A stretch of 64,000 bases of DNA from Flavivirga amylovorans (GCF_030540875.1 NZ_JAUOEM010000009.1:43784-107783); one strand, 5' to 3'; shown: positions 7,365 to 17,426, counted from the stretch's first letter. Notes: generated by a model not told the origin, from the letters alone. A program made the numbers and translations.

Positions 7365-10139
7365 ATGGAAAAAAACTTTTTCTATCTAGTTTTCTTATGT
7401 GTAACATTATCCTTTTCTCAATCTAAAACGTTTAAAATTTCTGGAACCTTAATTTCAGATGACGAAAATCTCCCATTAGAGTCTGCAACTGTTTATATAG
7501 AGCGTATAAAAGATAGTGCTTTAGTTAATTATACAATAACCGATAAAAAAGGTCTTTTTACCCTAGAAGATAAAACTGTAGATATGCAGTTAAACCTATT
7601 AATATCCTATGTTGGTTATGAAACCTATTCAAAAACGATAAAAATAGATAGGCCTGAAATTAATTTAGGTAAAATTATCATGCAGATTGACGCTAACGCT
7701 CTGGATGAGATTGTTATAAAATCTAGAGCACCAATTACTATTAAAAAAGACACGCTTGAATTTAATGTAAAATCTTTTAAAACTAAAAAAGACGCTAATG
7801 TTGAAGATCTGTTAAAAGTGTTACCAGGTATTGAAGTAGATGAAGAAGGAGTGATAACTGTAAATGGCAGACCTGTAAACAGGATTCTCGTAAACGGTAA
7901 ACCTTTTTTTGGAAATGACCCTACAATAACTACTAGAAATTTAACAAAAGATGTTATTGAAAAAATACAAGTAGTAGATACAAAAACAAAGTCGCAAGCA
8001 TTTTCTGGAGAAGAAGGAGATGATGAAAATAAAACGATTAACCTTACTATAAAAGAAGAAAATAACAAAGGTGTTTTTGGTAGAGCCTCGGCAGGTACAG
8101 GAACAGATGAAAGATATGAGTTTGCGGGTATGTTTAATCGTTTTGACAATGATCAGCGATTTAGTGTGCTGGTTGGAGGAAATAATATAAATTCTCCAGG
8201 GTTTAGTTTTGGGGAAATACGAAAAATGTTTGGAGGGGGTAATTCCATGAACTTTAACGGAGGAGGAGCTTTTCAAATAGGGGGGCGTTCTTTTGGAGGA
8301 GGTCAAGGGATTACAACATCTAATAATGTAGGGGCTAATTTTGCCGATAAATTTGGTGAGAAAGTAGATTTGAGCACAGATTACTTTTATTCAGGGAGTA
8401 GCTCAGAAAATGTTACATCTACGCAACGAGAAAATATATTACCAGACTCCAGGTTTTTTACTAATTCAGAGTCTAGGTCTTTTAGCGATAATGACAATCA
8501 TAGTGCTAATATGGAATTTGATATGAAAATTGATTCTACATTTTTAATCAACATAGAACCTTCATTTAGGCATACAAGAAGTAAAACTGTTTTTTCTAGA
8601 GATGAAGATTCCAGAGATGAATTAAATGCACTAATCAATGAGTCAAATACAGAATCGGTTGTGGAAACTGTTGGTAAGAATTTCACTAATGATATTCAAG
8701 TTACCAAGCGTTTTGGTTCAAATGGAGCTTACTTGAGGCTAAATATAGATAACGAAATTAGTAGTAGAGAGAGCGATGATTTTTTATTTTCTAAGACTGA
8801 TATTTATGGAGATAATCCTGATGAAATTATAAGGGATCAATTTACAAGAGGGAATAATAAGGTTAATGATTTAAGAACAAGTATAAATTATAATATCCCT
8901 TTAATCGCAAAAGAACTATTTTTAAATTTTGGATACGGGTATAGTCGAAATAAGCAAGAAGATAAACAAAGCACACTAGATAAAGATGTTAACGGAGATT
9001 ATACAGTTTTTAATACGGAATTAAGTACAGATTTTGAATATATAAATGAAATACTTACACCAGAATTTTCAATTAGATATAGAAATAAAAAATGGTCAGC
9101 TAGATTTAATACAAGTTATCTGTTTAGAAACTTAGAAAATAAAGATTTATTAAGACCTGAATTTACTATTAAACGTAAATTCGAAGCCGTAGAATTACGT
9201 TCTAACTTTCGTTATAGGTTTAGTCCAAAATCGTCAATACGTATTGGTTATGGATTGAATAATAGCCCACCACAATTAAGGCAATTACAAGCCTTTCAAA
9301 ATGTTTCTAACCCATTAAACACCATAGTAGGTAATCCTAATTTGGAACCAACAAATAATCATAGAGTTGATTTAAGTTACAATGCGTTCGATTTTCAAAA
9401 AGGAACAGGATTTTACTCATATTTTAATGTTAGTTTTATAAATAATCAAGTGGTTTCCAATACAACTATTGATGAGAATTTTGTTAGAGAAACAACCTAT
9501 TCGAATGTAAATGGAAATTATAGAATTAACGGAAATTTAAATTATAATAAAAGTGTTAAACTAGATTCACTAAGGACTTTAAGATTGGCCATTGGAATAA
9601 ACGGAAATAAAAATAGAAACATAAATTATAATAATGGGGTACAATATGCTAGTCATATAACGGGTTTATCTCCTAGTGTTAATTTTATGTTCACATGGAA
9701 AGATGTTATGGAGTTTATGCCACGATATCAAATTAATTTTACTAAAAACACTTTCGACATTACTTCCTTTGAAGATAGAGAGTTTTTGTTTCATTCGCTG
9801 CATTTAAGCACAGCAACCTTTTTGCCTAAACATTTTGAATGGCGAAACGAAATGCAATATAATTATAATCCTAATATTGCTGAAGGTTTTCAAAAAAGTT
9901 CTTGGTTCTGGAATGCTACTTTAGCTTATTCTTTTATGAAAGATAAATCTACCATAACATTTAAAGCTTACGATTTATTGAACCAAAACACGAATGCAAG
10001 GCGAACTGCAAATCAGAATTTTATTCAAGATTCTCAAAGTACAGTGCTACAACAATATTTTATGTTAAGCTTTAGTTGGAAGTTTAATAGTCTGGGGCAA
10101 AAGGGAGAAATAAGAGAAGGTGGTTTTCATGTGTTTTAG
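7365..10139 (+). CDS. TonB-dependent receptor-like outer membrane beta-barrel protein
   Basis: The 924-residue protein has a signal peptide (MEKNFFYLVFLCVTLSFSQ). A carboxypeptidase-regulatory-like beta-sandwich follows at about 22-115 (FKISGTLISDD..LPLESATVYI). Next comes a plug-like domain (about 120-235, with VEDLLKVLPGIEVDEEGVITVNGRPVNRI split across it). The remainder is a long beta-barrel. Gly/Asn-rich loops occur near 290-320. It ends in FHVF, an aromatic terminal residue typical of barrels. The family sits in the outer membrane, and many members take up unknown ligands. There is no SusD partner, and the gene downstream is convergent, so it seems to be a stand-alone unit. The substrate cannot be inferred. 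Confidence 0.9.
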   Translation: MEKNFFYLVFLCVTLSFSQSKTFKISGTLISDDENLPLESATVYIERIKDSALVNYTITDKKGLFTLEDKTVDMQLNLLISYVGYETYSKTIKIDRPEINLGKIIMQIDANALDEIVIKSRAPITIKKDTLEFNVKSFKTKKDANVEDLLKVLPGIEVDEEGVITVNGRPVNRILVNGKPFFGNDPTITTRNLTKDVIEKIQVVDTKTKSQAFSGEEGDDENKTINLTIKEENNKGVFGRASAGTGTDERYEFAGMFNRFDNDQRFSVLVGGNNINSPGFSFGEIRKMFGGGNSMNFNGGGAFQIGGRSFGGGQGITTSNNVGANFADKFGEKVDLSTDYFYSGSSSENVTSTQRENILPDSRFFTNSESRSFSDNDNHSANMEFDMKIDSTFLINIEPSFRHTRSKTVFSRDEDSRDELNALINESNTESVVETVGKNFTNDIQVTKRFGSNGAYLRLNIDNEISSRESDDFLFSKTDIYGDNPDEIIRDQFTRGNNKVNDLRTSINYNIPLIAKELFLNFGYGYSRNKQEDKQSTLDKDVNGDYTVFNTELSTDFEYINEILTPEFSIRYRNKKWSARFNTSYLFRNLENKDLLRPEFTIKRKFEAVELRSNFRYRFSPKSSIRIGYGLNNSPPQLRQLQAFQNVSNPLNTIVGNPNLEPTNNHRVDLSYNAFDFQKGTGFYSYFNVSFINNQVVSNTTIDENFVRETTYSNVNGNYRINGNLNYNKSVKLDSLRTLRLAIGINGNKNRNINYNNGVQYASHITGLSPSVNFMFTWKDVMEFMPRYQINFTKNTFDITSFEDREFLFHSLHLSTATFLPKHFEWRNEMQYNYNPNIAEGFQKSSWFWNATLAYSFMKDKSTITFKAYDLLNQNTNARRTANQNFIQDSQSTVLQQYFMLSFSWKFNSLGQKGEIREGGFHVF

Positions 10140-10281
10140 TTTTCTGTTTTTTAAATCAGAAATTAATGCGCTGTTTATTAGGCACTTACAGATGTAATCT
10201 TTTATTGTTTTTTCAGTACTATTCCCTATTATGATATCCGTTTTTCTATCGTTTTTTGAAATGATAATACTCTTTTCATAA

Positions 10282-11124
10282 TTACCAACTACCCCCAGCA
10301 CCACCACCAGAAAAACCACCACCACCGAAGCCGCCTCCAAAGCCACCGCCGCCGAATCCACCTCCTGAGCTTCCGCCCCAACCACTAGATGAACCTCGGT
10401 TGTAGCTGCCACGTCCCATATTGCTGAGTATAATAGCCTCTAGAATATTACTGCCTTTAGATCTATTACCTCTATTTCCACCTCCGCCACCACGTTTGTT
10501 TTTAGAAATAGAAATAAGTATGATTATAAAAATAAATATAAGAATGAAAATGAATCCAACAGGGAAGCCACTCTCAGATGATTTTTTGCGCGTTCCTTTA
10601 TATTCACCATTTAAAACTTGAAATATGGCATCAGCTCCTTTATTTAACCCGCTGTAATAATCTCCACGTTTAAATTCTGGAATTATAATGTTTCTAATAA
10701 GCTCACCTGTAATACCTGCTGTTAATTTATGCTCGACACCATACCCAGGGGAAATCCAGATTTTCCGATCATCTTTAGCTAATAAAACGAATACTCCATT
10801 ATCTTCTTCAGCTTGTCCAATACCCCATTCATGCCCCCATCTTGGTGCTAATAAACCGATATTCTCCCCTTTAGTTGTGCTTATTATTGCAATGACTATT
10901 TGAGTAGAAGTAGTATCTGAATATTTAATAAGTTTTTGTTCTAAACTCTTTTTTTGTGAGGTAGAAAGTAAGTTAGCATAATCGTAAATGCTTGTTTGAA
11001 ATTCAGGCTTTTCAGGAATGTTAAATTGAGCATGGGAACTAACAAATGAGAAAAGTGTTATTATTAAAACGGAGATAATACCTTTCGCTTTAAATGATTG
11101 GATATTGGGGTTTGAATATTGCAT
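10282..11124 (-). CDS. TPM domain membrane protein with Gly-rich tail (YgcG-like)
   Basis: The 280-residue protein has an N-terminal signal segment ending near HAQ (residue 33). A TPM domain (about 45-175) carries the usual YDYANLLS start and GPGYGVE-like segment WISPGYGVE. One membrane helix follows (about 188-207, FIFILIFIFIIILISI). The tail is composed of GGGFGGG-type repeats ending GGSW. The TPM domain faces the periplasm; TPM proteins in other organisms have been linked to photosystem repair and stress, with no settled function in Bacteroidota. It is the last gene of the leftward LemA-TPM-TPM cluster, with 9 bp to the gene upstream. Confidence 0.9.
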   Translation of the reverse strand: MQYSNPNIQSFKAKGIISVLIITLFSFVSSHAQFNIPEKPEFQTSIYDYANLLSTSQKKSLEQKLIKYSDTTSTQIVIAIISTTKGENIGLLAPRWGHEWGIGQAEEDNGVFVLLAKDDRKIWISPGYGVEHKLTAGITGELIRNIIIPEFKRGDYYSGLNKGADAIFQVLNGEYKGTRKKSSESGFPVGFIFILIFIFIIILISISKNKRGGGGGNRGNRSKGSNILEAIILSNMGRGSYNRGSSSGWGGSSGGGFGGGGFGGGFGGGGFSGGGAGGSW

Positions 11125-11133
11125 ACTTAAAAC

Positions 11134-11571
11134 TTAGCCTTTAGAAATTTCATTAGACAATTCATCAACATCTCCATGTTTCCATGGAAAATAAGTTTCT
11201 AACTGTTTTCCAGCTTTTAATACACCTTCAGAGATCCCTTTTTTAAAGTTGCCCTTTTTAAAATGTGATTGCATTAGGTCTTTTGTACTATCCCAAAAAT
11301 TATCAGGAACAACATCATTAATACCTTTATCTCCATATATAACAAATGCTTTGTCTTCGACTGCAACATAAATTAAAACACCATTTTGATCTTTAGTATT
11401 GTCCATTTTGAGGTAATGGAAGACTTCCATGGCACGATTAAAAATATCATCATTTGATGTTTTTTCAATGTGAACTCTAATTTCCCCAGAAGTATTCTGT
11501 TCAGCTATTCTAATAGCTTCAACGATTTCCTGTTCTTCTTCTTTAGAAAGAAAATCTTCTATTTTAGACAT
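11134..11571 (-). CDS. TPM domain protein, soluble
   Basis: This is a 145-residue single-domain TPM protein. It starts MSKIEDFLSKEEEQEIVEAI and contains the family segments TSGEIRVHIE and DKAFVIYGDKGIN. It has no signal peptide or membrane helix, unlike its neighbour, so it is probably cytoplasmic or membrane-associated through a partner. It lies 6 bp downstream of LemA and 9 bp upstream of the second TPM gene, so the three are almost certainly cotranscribed. The LemA plus two TPM arrangement is common in Flavobacteriia, suggesting a joint envelope role, but the biochemical activity is unknown. Confidence 0.9.
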   Translation of the reverse strand: MSKIEDFLSKEEEQEIVEAIRIAEQNTSGEIRVHIEKTSNDDIFNRAMEVFHYLKMDNTKDQNGVLIYVAVEDKAFVIYGDKGINDVVPDNFWDSTKDLMQSHFKKGNFKKGISEGVLKAGKQLETYFPWKHGDVDELSNEISKG

Positions 11572-11577
11572 GAACTT

Positions 11578-12174
11578 TTAATTAAAATCGAACTTTACAT
11601 CAACAGGTTTATCTGCTCCCACTTCTGCATCGAAATACGGTTTTTCATCAAAATTCAAAATACCAGCAAGTATTGAATTTGGGAAGCTATTTACGTGTAC
11701 ATTATACGGCTTTATCTTTTCATTATAGCGCGTTCTTGCTGTTTGAATAGTATTTTCCGTACTGGTTAACTCATCTTGCAATTTTAAAAAGTTTTGATTT
11801 GCTTTTAATTCTGGGTAGCGCTCTACAGTTACCAATAAACTTTTTAAAGCACCACTTAAACCTCCTTGAACTTGGTTGTATTTTGCTAATTGTTCTGGTG
11901 TAACATTAGATGGGTCAATGTTTATAGAGGTTGCTTTAGCACGAGCTTCAATCACTGCAGTTAAAGTGCTCTTTTCAAAATCAGCAGCACCTTTTACAGT
12001 ATTAACTAGATTGCCAATAAGATCATTTCTACGTTGATAAGATGTCTGAACATTTCCCCAAGCTTCTTTTACATTTTCATTAAGATTAACTGCTGTATTG
12101 TTAAAACCTTTTCCCCAAGAATATAGACCAAATACAAGAACTCCTATAATGATCCATGGTAAAAATTTCTTCAT
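11578..12174 (-). CDS. lemA: LemA family protein
   Basis: The 198-residue protein begins with one membrane helix (KKFLPWIIIGVLVFGLYSW). The LemA helical domain follows, with the characteristic VKEAWGNVQTSYQRRNDLIGNLV segment split over residues 36-58. Next are ADFEKSTLTAVIEARAKA and the NQNFLKLQDEL-TSTEN-I motif. The C-terminal FPNSILAGILNFDEKPYF is also typical. LemA proteins have a short outside N-terminus and a cytoplasmic or periplasmic helical bundle; their function is unresolved. It is the first gene of the tight LemA-TPM-TPM unit, with 101 bp separating it from the MerR gene upstream. Confidence 0.95.
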   Translation of the reverse strand: MKKFLPWIIIGVLVFGLYSWGKGFNNTAVNLNENVKEAWGNVQTSYQRRNDLIGNLVNTVKGAADFEKSTLTAVIEARAKATSINIDPSNVTPEQLAKYNQVQGGLSGALKSLLVTVERYPELKANQNFLKLQDELTSTENTIQTARTRYNEKIKPYNVHVNSFPNSILAGILNFDEKPYFDAEVGADKPVDVKFDFN

Positions 12175-12275
12175 AATAAATTAGTTTAATATAATTTGTT
12201 AATGGTTATTTATGAGACACACAATTTTTAAAAACGTTACATAATTAAATGTATTTTTAATTCTAGACGGTCACT

Positions 12276-12605
12276 TTAAAGATGTTGCTTTATTTTTATG
12301 AGTTGATTTTTAACATCTTCAAGCTTGCTTATAATTTCAAAATTAGTAAGGGTTTCTTTTTTGCCTTCCTTTAAATGAATTTTGGCACCTTCAAGAGTAA
12401 AACCACGTTCTTTAACCAGATGATAAATAAGTTTTAGGTTTTTTATGTCTTCAGGGGTAAACTTGCGATTGCCTTTAGCATTCTTTTTTGGTCTAAGAGC
12501 ATCAAATTCTTTTTCCCAAAAACGAATCAATGAGGTATTAACATTAAATGCTTTGGCGACTTCGCCAATACCATAATATCGTTTTTCAGGTAAGTCTATA
12601 TGCAT
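12276..12605 (-). CDS. MerR family transcriptional regulator
   Basis: The 109-residue protein has an N-terminal MerR winged helix-turn-helix (residues 8-75: YGIGEVAKAFNVNTSLIRFWEKEF, NRKFTPEDI). A short helical tail follows, with no metal-binding cysteines or drug-binding domain. It is the short MerR type found across Bacteroidota next to an M23 peptidase. Its ATG overlaps the stop codon of the peptidase gene by one base (TAATG), so the two are translationally coupled. The coupling suggests joint control or a link between cell-wall state and transcription, but no target is visible. Confidence 0.92.
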   Translation of the reverse strand: MHIDLPEKRYYGIGEVAKAFNVNTSLIRFWEKEFDALRPKKNAKGNRKFTPEDIKNLKLIYHLVKERGFTLEGAKIHLKEGKKETLTNFEIISKLEDVKNQLIKIKQHL

Positions 12606-13576
12606 TAATCCAGAGATTGATTTTCTAAAGAAGCATGCTCCAATAGTTTGTTAAATTCTTCAGCTGTTAAACTACCGTAGTAGAAGTTTATAGGGTTAAT
12701 ACGTGAACCATCTTTAAAAATTTCATAGTGTAAGTGAGGTGCTTCAGAGCGCCCAGTACTACCAACAAAACCAATAATATCACCACGTTTAACTTTTTGA
12801 TTTTTTCTCACATTATATTTATACAAATGAGCATATAAACTTACGTAGCCAAAACCATGATCAATTCTTATATGCTTACCGTAACCACTAGATCCTGAAT
12901 CTGCACGTACAACTTTTCCATCGCCACTAGCATAAATAGGCGTGCCTCTTGGTGCAGTAAAATCCATGCCCCAGTGCATTTTTCTAGCTTTAGTGAAAGG
13001 ATCGGATCTCATACCGTAACCAGAAGCCATTCTTGTTAAGTCTTCATTACTAACAGGTTGTATTGCTGGAATAGCTGCCAAAATCTTTTCTTTTTCTTCT
13101 GCTAAAATAGCAATTTCATCAAGAGATTTAGATTGTACTACAATTTGCTTTTGTAATATATCTATACGCTTATTACTTTCTATAATTAATTTAGAATTAT
13201 CAAAACCTTCTAGAGTCTTATATCTATTTATACCTCCAAATCCAGCTTTACGTTGTGCTTCAGGTATTGGATTGGCTTCAAAGTAAACACGATAAATATT
13301 ATTATCCCTATCTTCTATATTAGCCAAAACAGTTTCTGCTTCAGACATTTTTTTATTAAGCAATTCAAATTGTAGCTCCATATTATGTAGCTCTCTTTTC
13401 ATTGCTTTCTCTTTAGGAGATTCCAGATATTGACTTGCTATAAAAACAAAGATAAAAGCAAAAAAAGCACAGCCTAATATAAAAAAGGAAGCATACTTAA
13501 AAGTGGTTCTTTTTTTTCGCTCTATTTTTCGGTAGGAAAGCGATTCTGAATCGTAATAATATTTTACCTTACTCAT
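12605..13576 (-). CDS. M23 family metallopeptidase, membrane-anchored
   Basis: This is a peptidoglycan-hydrolase-type protein of 323 residues. A cytoplasmic basic N-terminus (KIERKKRTTFK) leads into one membrane helix (about 28-48). A predicted coiled coil follows (about 55-90 and 130-165). The C-terminal M23 domain shows zinc ligands in HWGMD (H201, D205) and HLH (281-283). All visible metal ligands are present, so it may be active; many coiled-coil M23 proteins instead activate amidases. It is oriented divergently from alaS and is coupled by a one-base overlap to the MerR gene. Confidence 0.94.
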   Translation of the reverse strand: MSKVKYYYDSESLSYRKIERKKRTTFKYASFFILGCAFFAFIFVFIASQYLESPKEKAMKRELHNMELQFELLNKKMSEAETVLANIEDRDNNIYRVYFEANPIPEAQRKAGFGGINRYKTLEGFDNSKLIIESNKRIDILQKQIVVQSKSLDEIAILAEEKEKILAAIPAIQPVSNEDLTRMASGYGMRSDPFTKARKMHWGMDFTAPRGTPIYASGDGKVVRADSGSSGYGKHIRIDHGFGYVSLYAHLYKYNVRKNQKVKRGDIIGFVGSTGRSEAPHLHYEIFKDGSRINPINFYYGSLTAEEFNKLLEHASLENQSLD

Positions 13577-13590
13577 TTCTTAAATTATAC

Positions 13591-13598
13591 TATTTTTG
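13591..13598 (+). promoter_or_regulatory. -7 element facing alaS
   Basis: TATTTTTG followed by C matches the -7 consensus on the plus strand, 15 bp from the start codon of the divergent M23 gene. No good -33 box is visible. If used, alaS would have a leader of about 190 nt. Nothing else stands out in 13577-13795. Confidence 0.45.
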
Positions 13599-13795
13599 CA
13601 ACTAAATTGAGGTCATAGCAATTCCCTCATTTAATATGCAAACGAGCAAACCTACAAAAAAATTATCATAACCATTTGTGATTATTTTCATTGTATGTTT
13701 AGTTGATCTTAAATTTAGAATTAATCGAAAGTAAATATAAAAATTGTTTTTTATTAAAAGACACTTAATGAAAACAAGATTTTTAACAAAAATAT

Positions 13796-16411
13796 ATGAA
13801 GTCACAAGATATACGGTCAAAATTTTTAAGTTTTTTTGAGGAAAAGAAACACAGTATAGTCCCATCTGCACCTATGGTTTTAAAAGATGATCCTACCTTA
13901 ATGTTTGTAAATTCGGGAATGGCTCCTTTTAAAGAATATTTTTTGGGCAATGCGGAACCAAAGAATAATCGTATTTCTGATTCTCAAAAATGTTTACGTG
14001 TTTCAGGTAAGCATAACGATTTAGAAGAGGTTGGTTATGATACTTATCATCACACACTTTTTGAAATGCTTGGAAACTGGAGTTTTGGAGACTATTTTAA
14101 AAAAGAAGCCATTGCATGGGCTTGGGAATTATTAACAGAAGTTTATGGTATCGATAAAGATATCTTATATGTTACTGTTTTTGAAGGAAGTGATGATGCA
14201 GATGATCTTCCTATGGATACAGAAGCGTATGATTTTTGGAAACAATACACCTCTGAAGATCGCATATTAAAAGGTAATAAAAAGGATAATTTTTGGGAAA
14301 TGGGTGAGCAGGGACCTTGTGGCCCTTGTAGTGAAATACATGTTGATATTCGTTCTGCAGAAGAAAAAGCAAAAGTATCTGGTAAAGATTTAGTAAATAA
14401 AGACCATCCACAAGTTGTAGAAATTTGGAATTTGGTTTTCATGCAATATAACAGGAAAGCAAACGGTAGTTTAGAGAACCTTCCGGACAAACATATTGAT
14501 ACAGGAATGGGATTCGAACGTTTGTGTATGGTATTACAAGGCGTGCAATCTAATTACGATACAGATGTTTTTACTCCCTTAATTAGGGAAATAGAAACGA
14601 TTACAAAAAAGAAGTATGGTAAGCTTGATAAGTCTGATGTGGCTATACGTGTTATAGCCGATCATGTTAGAGCTGTAGCATTTTCTATAGCAGACGGGCA
14701 ACTACCAAGTAATACTGGAGCGGGTTATGTTATTCGTAGAATTTTACGACGTGCAGTACGTTATGGTTTTACTTTTTTAGATAAAAAAGAAGCATTTATT
14801 TATAGGTTAGTTGATGTTTTGAGTAAGAAAATGGGAAATGCTTTTCCTGAATTGAAAGCTCAAAAACAACTTATTGAAAATGTTATTAAAGAAGAAGAAC
14901 AATCTTTTTTAAGAACATTAGATCAAGGGTTGGTATTGCTAAATAGAATTGTTGAAGAAACAAAAGGAGATACTGTATCTGGTGAAAAAGCTTTCGAATT
15001 ATATGATACCTATGGCTTTCCAATAGATTTAACAGCGCTTATCTTAAGCGAAAAAGGGTTTAAGCTTGATGAAAAAGGGTTTAATGCAGAACTTCAAAAA
15101 CAGAAGAACCGTTCGCGTGCAGCTAGTGAAATGTCAACGGATGATTGGACTGTCTTATTTGATGACGCAGAGGAAGAGTTTGTAGGTTATGATACACTTG
15201 AAGCGAATGTTAAATTAACCCGATATAGAAAAGTAGTTTCAAAAAAGGATGGTGAGATGTATCAATTGGTGTTTAATGTTACACCATTCTATCCAGAAGG
15301 GGGTGGCCAGGTAGGAGATAAAGGGTACTTAGAAGATGCACATGGTGACGTTATCTATATATTAGATACTAAGAAAGAAAACAATGTGATTATTCATTTT
15401 GCTAAAAACTTACCAAAGCATATTGAAGAAACGTTTAAAGCCGTTGTAGATTCAAAGCAGCGCTATAGAACTGAATGTAATCATACCGCAACACATTTGT
15501 TACATCAGGCTTTAAGAGAAGTTTTAGGTGACCATGTAGAGCAAAAAGGAAGTGCTGTACACTCAAAGTACTTACGGTTCGATTTTTCTCATTTTTCAAA
15601 GCTAACTATTGAAGAATTACGCGATGTTGAAAACTTTGTAAATGCTAGAATAGCAGGAAAATTACCTTTAATAGAAAAACGTAATATACCCAAAGAAGAG
15701 GCTATTGCAGATGGAGCTATGAGTTTGTTTGGTGAGAAGTATGGCGATACCGTTCGTGCTATTCGTTTTGGTCAATCTATAGAGCTTTGTGGAGGAACAC
15801 ATGTGAAGAATACATCAGATATTTGGCATTTTAAAATAGTATCGGAAGGAGCTGTAGCAGCTGGAATCCGTCGTATTGAAGCGATCACTAATGATGCTGT
15901 TAAGGATTTTTATTTTGAAAATAATCGTGCTTATTTTGAAATGAAAGATTTGCTTAATAATGCCAAAGAACCAGTAAAAGCATTACAAAATTTACAGGAA
16001 GAAAATACGAATCTTAAAAAGCAAATAGAATCACTTCTAAAAGATAAAGCTAAAAGTATAAAAGGCGAATTAAAAAGTGAATTGCAAGATATTAATGGTA
16101 TTCAGTTTTTAGCAAAGAAACTAGATTTAGATGCAGGCGGAATAAAAGATGTTGCTTTTGAATTAGGAAGTCAGTTTGATAATTTATTCCTGTTATTTGG
16201 TGCTGAGCAAAACGGAAAGGCATTATTGTCTTGTTATATTTCAAAAGAACTAGTTGCGAGTAAAGAATTAAATGCTGGACAAGTCGTTAGAGAACTCGGG
16301 AAGTTTATTCAAGGCGGCGGTGGCGGACAACCGTTTTTCGCCACTGCAGGAGGTAAGAATCCGGCTGGGATTGATGAGGCTTTAGAGGATGCGAAGAGGT
16401 ATGTGATTTAA
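13796..16411 (+). CDS. alaS: Alanine-tRNA ligase
   Basis: AlaS charges tRNA-Ala and hydrolyses mischarged products. The 871-residue length is standard. The class II aminoacylation core lies in the first 450 residues ([14 protein letters not shown], then [10 protein letters not shown] and GNWSFGDYF). The editing domain shows the HTATHLLH zinc motif and CGGTH. The C-terminal domain ends in a Gly-rich GGGGGQP segment. The ATG at 13796 ([14 protein letters not shown]) is the standard N-terminus. Its stop codon runs straight into the first of the tandem 185-bp repeats. Confidence 0.98.
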   Translation: MKSQDIRSKFLSFFEEKKHSIVPSAPMVLKDDPTLMFVNSGMAPFKEYFLGNAEPKNNRISDSQKCLRVSGKHNDLEEVGYDTYHHTLFEMLGNWSFGDYFKKEAIAWAWELLTEVYGIDKDILYVTVFEGSDDADDLPMDTEAYDFWKQYTSEDRILKGNKKDNFWEMGEQGPCGPCSEIHVDIRSAEEKAKVSGKDLVNKDHPQVVEIWNLVFMQYNRKANGSLENLPDKHIDTGMGFERLCMVLQGVQSNYDTDVFTPLIREIETITKKKYGKLDKSDVAIRVIADHVRAVAFSIADGQLPSNTGAGYVIRRILRRAVRYGFTFLDKKEAFIYRLVDVLSKKMGNAFPELKAQKQLIENVIKEEEQSFLRTLDQGLVLLNRIVEETKGDTVSGEKAFELYDTYGFPIDLTALILSEKGFKLDEKGFNAELQKQKNRSRAASEMSTDDWTVLFDDAEEEFVGYDTLEANVKLTRYRKVVSKKDGEMYQLVFNVTPFYPEGGGQVGDKGYLEDAHGDVIYILDTKKENNVIIHFAKNLPKHIEETFKAVVDSKQRYRTECNHTATHLLHQALREVLGDHVEQKGSAVHSKYLRFDFSHFSKLTIEELRDVENFVNARIAGKLPLIEKRNIPKEEAIADGAMSLFGEKYGDTVRAIRFGQSIELCGGTHVKNTSDIWHFKIVSEGAVAAGIRRIEAITNDAVKDFYFENNRAYFEMKDLLNNAKEPVKALQNLQEENTNLKKQIESLLKDKAKSIKGELKSELQDINGIQFLAKKLDLDAGGIKDVAFELGSQFDNLFLLFGAEQNGKALLSCYISKELVASKELNAGQVVRELGKFIQGGGGGQPFFATAGGKNPAGIDEALEDAKRYVI

Positions 16412-16812
16412 TCTCGCAAAGGCGTGAAGACGCAGAGTTTAGGGGCTTTATAGTAATTGGTTTATACTTGATTATGTGATTTCTCCTTTTGTCGAAATGG
16501 CTCGGAATACAAATAGAATCTCGTTGTCATGTCGAAATTAGGCACGATTGAGACATCACGTAGTCATTAATAAAGGCTAAGGGTTATTTGAGCTGATCTC
16601 GCAAAGGCGCGAAGACGCAAAGTTTAGGGGTTTTTATAGTAATTGGGTTGTACTTGGTTATGTGATTTCTCCTTTAGTCGAAATGTCTCGGAATACAAAT
16701 AGAATCTCGTTGTCATGTCGAAATGAGGCGCGATAGAGACACCACGTAGTCATTAATAAAGGCTAAGGGTTATTTGGGTTAATCTCGCAAAGGGACCAAG
16801 TCGCAAAGTTAT
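16411..16812. repeat. Tandem direct repeats with GCAAAGGCG motif (two full units and one start)
   Basis: Units begin with ATCTCGCAAAGG at 16411, 16598 and 16782, giving periods of 187 and 184 bp. Units one and two are similar over their full length and include CTCGGAATACAAATAGAATC, TCATGTCGAAAT and CATTAATAAAGGCTAAGGG. The third stops after about 30 bp. No open frame spans them. The 30-bp unit start has an inverted relative at 17364-17393, on the other side of the GxxExxY gene. 16813-16962 holds only an A/T-rich leader with a possible -7 (TATTATTG). Confidence 0.9.
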
Positions 16813-16962
16813 ATGGATATATAATGAATATCTATGATTAGATTTAAATGTTAATCCGCAAAAAAAACAAATTAAGTAACTTTTAAAACTTAGCGATTTT
16901 GTATTATTGTAAGAAAATAAAACTTTATTGAATTATTCTAACAATAAAAGATACAGAGTTAT

Positions 16963-17358
16963 ATGGTTGATAAAGAACAGCTTTTTGAAAATTATTTAGC
17001 AACAAAAATAGTTGATTGTTGTTATCATATTCATGTTAATTTAGGTCCAGGTTTGCTGGAGTCTGTTTATGAAGAGATTTTGTTTTCTGAATTAACTGAA
17101 AAAGGCTTTAAAGTAGAGCGCCAAAAACAATTACCGGTTATTTGGAAAAGCAAAACATTAGATTTGGGATTTAGAACCGATTTAATTGTTGAAAATAAAG
17201 TGATTATTGAAATCAAATCAGTACAAGAAATTCATCCTGTCCACCCTAAACAATTATTGACGTATTTAAAGTTGAGCGGATTAAAACTGGGATTACTGAT
17301 TAATTTTAATAGTCCTTTAATAAAAACAGGAATAACCAGAATAGTTAATGGCTTATAA
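16963..17358 (+). CDS. GxxExxY protein
   Basis: This 131-residue protein belongs to the GxxExxY family, named for the motif seen here as GLLESVY (30-36). Residues D73 and E83-I-K85 (RTDLIV..IIEIKSV) look like a PD-(D/E)XK nuclease-type core, so a DNA- or RNA-cleaving role is plausible, though to my knowledge not established. The ending LLINFNSPLIKTGITRIVNGL is typical of the family. It is a single gene set between repeats: three direct copies of a 30-bp motif upstream and one inverted copy 6 bp after its stop. This setting suggests a small selfish or repeat-associated unit rather than a housekeeping gene. Confidence 0.92.
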   Translation: MVDKEQLFENYLATKIVDCCYHIHVNLGPGLLESVYEEILFSELTEKGFKVERQKQLPVIWKSKTLDLGFRTDLIVENKVIIEIKSVQEIHPVHPKQLLTYLKLSGLKLGLLINFNSPLIKTGITRIVNGL

Positions 17359-17363
17359 TTTAG

Positions 17364-17393
17364 TAAACTTTGTGTTTCCGTGTCTTTGCAAGA
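17364..17393 (-). repeat. Inverted partner of the upstream 30-bp repeat motif
   Basis: Read on the minus strand, this stretch aligns without gaps to the second upstream unit start (from 16599) at 24 of 30 positions. It shares TCT.GCAAAG at one end and CAAAGTTTA at the other. Together the copies bracket the GxxExxY gene as imperfect inverted repeats. Confidence 0.75.
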
Positions 17394-17426
17394 AAAAGAG
17401 AACTTTAGGACTTTATTAGGAAATAA

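Noticed and set aside
10065..10412. Minus-strand frame of 115 codons
   Set aside because: It is a frame shadow of the Gly-rich tail of the TPM protein.
13602..13871. Minus-strand frame of 89 codons
   Set aside because: It overlaps the alaS start and the intergenic promoter; no family features.
16411..16812. Possible CRISPR array
   Set aside because: Only two to three units of about 185 bp, without short unique spacers, and no cas genes.
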